Below are positions 4,529 to 5,367 of a stretch of 5,367 nt of DNA, in pieces. How positions within the stretch are numbered: the first letter of the stretch is position 1; each line of letters starts with the position of its first letter. This stretch comes from an uncultured Clostridia bacterium (GTDB lineage: Bacteria > Bacillota > Clostridia > Peptostreptococcales > Anaerovoracaceae), in NCBI GenBank assembly GCA_934247125.1, contig CAKQIZ010000096.1:1-5367 (forward strand), written 5' to 3'. Position numbers and translations under genes: made by a program. The notes beneath the pieces are model-generated. The model was not told the origin of the DNA, searched no databases, and saw only the letters and a program-made list of their open reading frames with translations.

Positions 4529-5367
4529 ATGAACAAGAACGCATTGACTGAACAAAGACGTGAAACGGTTATTGGTCTTCTTAAGAATATGAACATCAAG
4601 AAAAGCACCGTTGGTGGATTTGATAAAGATGATGTATATGAATGCATGCAGAAGCTGTGTGACTTGTACGAAAATAACATAGAGGAATTAGAGAATGCCT
4701 ATGAGGCAGAGATCAGCGAACTGAAAGAAAAGTATCAGAAATACGATGATAACAATGACCTGTATGTTAGCCTTATCATGGAAGCTAAGAAGAGCAGCAA
4801 CGAGATAATCAACCAGGCGAAGACAGAAGTGGAGACTATTCTCACAGAAGGACGAGAACAGGTCGCAAGACAGGAAAAAGAGCTAGAGCAGATGCGTAAC
4901 GGCATGGAAGCTGAAAAAGATGCGATAACAACAGAGCTCAATGCTTCAAGAGAAGCTGTAGAAGCAGAGAAGGCTGCGATGAGAGCAGAAGTCGCTGCCG
5001 AGAAGGAAAAGGCTGAAGCGCTCAAGAACAAATACAGACAGCAGCTCAACTCGATGAAAGAGGAATTTGCCGAGATCAAGACGAACATCCTGAGGACTGC
5101 CGGAAAGGTGGACAGCCTCAAGAGCAAGCTTTCTGACGATGAAGCGGTCACATGGAGCGTTACTGAAAATTTAGACGCAGTGGATTTCCCTGCAGCGGGA
5201 GATGATGTTGAAGAGATAACACTGCCTGAATATACTGCAGACGATGCAGCGGAAGTACAGACTGTACAGACTGCAGATGCAGCGCCGGAGGTGCTTTATG
5301 CAGAACCGGCAGAAGAAGTACATACTGAACCGGCAGCACCGTTCGTAGTGGATTCTCCGTTCACATC
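4529..5367 (+). CDS. DivIVA-like coiled-coil protein, C-terminus cut by window edge
   Basis: An open frame with 279 complete codons and no stop before the window ends. The ATG follows AAAGAGG (4514-4520) at 8 nt spacing. Residues 25-60 (KKSTVGGFDKDDVYECM, then a helix with DLYENNIEEL) match the DivIVA/GpsB N-terminal pattern, in which a short membrane-binding lead is followed by GYxxxEV and a coiled coil. Residues 82-110 (LIMEAKKSSNEIINQAKTE) resemble the second DivIVA segment with A-x(6)-I-x-x-A spacing. A long Glu/Lys/Ala-rich coiled coil runs to about residue 205. The rest is acidic and Ala/Pro/Thr-rich (LYAEPAEEV), probably disordered. DivIVA proteins bind curved membrane at septa or poles and recruit partners. 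The N-terminus is longer than in classical DivIVA by about 15 residues. It is a DivIVA-domain protein, not necessarily the DivIVA orthologue. It is transcribed away from the membrane-protein gene. Confidence 0.75.
   Translation, partial: MNKNALTEQRRETVIGLLKNMNIKKSTVGGFDKDDVYECMQKLCDLYENNIEELENAYEAEISELKEKYQKYDDNNDLYVSLIMEAKKSSNEIINQAKTEVETILTEGREQVARQEKELEQMRNGMEAEKDAITTELNASREAVEAEKAAMRAEVAAEKEKAEALKNKYRQQLNSMKEEFAEIKTNILRTAGKVDSLKSKLSDDEAVTWSVTENLDAVDFPAAGDDVEEITLPEYTADDAAEVQTVQTADAAPEVLYAEPAEEVHTEPAAPFVVDSPFT

Noticed and set aside
4735..5151. 138-codon minus-strand frame
   Set aside because: It is Ser/Ala/Leu-rich shadow opposite the Glu/Lys/Ala coiled coil of the DivIVA-like protein.

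Overview
The window looks like chromosomal DNA from a Gram-positive anaerobe of the Clostridia (Firmicutes), possibly a gut or rumen member of the Oscillospiraceae or Lachnospiraceae. The evidence is purine-rich AGGAGG-like ribosome binding sites, many AGA (Arg) and ATA (Ile) codons, moderate-GC genes with AT-rich promoter regions, a lipoprotein-type MBL hydrolase of a ComEC-like Firmicutes kind, and a DivIVA-like protein. The species cannot be named from sequence alone. No RNA gene, CRISPR array, insertion sequence or phage gene was found.

Left block (1-2936, all + strand): four genes in one direction. The first (51-1145) is an Ntn-type linear amide C-N hydrolase related to choloylglycine hydrolase and penicillin acylase, with an N-terminal hydrophobic segment and an internal Gly-Cys processing site. 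Next come two small proteins of 88 and 87 residues (1240-1506 and 1532-1795). They share a fold pattern and are probably diverged paralogs of unknown function. The fourth (1878-2936) is a predicted lipoprotein with a ComEC-like metallo-beta-lactamase domain and a C-terminal Cys-rich Ada-like metal-binding module. Gaps are 94, 25 and 82 bp. The block could be one transcript, but no promoter is convincing inside the window. It ends at a strong hairpin terminator (2961-3015) with T/A runs on both sides, which can also serve the convergent gene to the right.

Right block (3039-5367): a divergent pair around a 212-bp AT-rich control region (4317-4528). Leftward runs a 425-residue protein. It has a small N-terminal domain, a long Pro/Ala/Thr-rich linker with 39-nt repeats, a Lys/Glu helix of three 11-residue repeats, a second linker, one transmembrane segment near the C-terminus and a short tail. 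Rightward runs a DivIVA-like coiled-coil protein, cut by the window edge. Both have recognisable sigma-A-type promoters placed back to back, with a small imperfect palindrome exactly midway between the two -35 boxes.

The most unusual content is the divergent pair (a DivIVA-like scaffold beside a bitopic membrane protein with a disordered linker, possibly acting together at the envelope or septum) and the paralogous small proteins placed between two hydrolases. Functions for these are inferred from architecture, not recognised from known genes.
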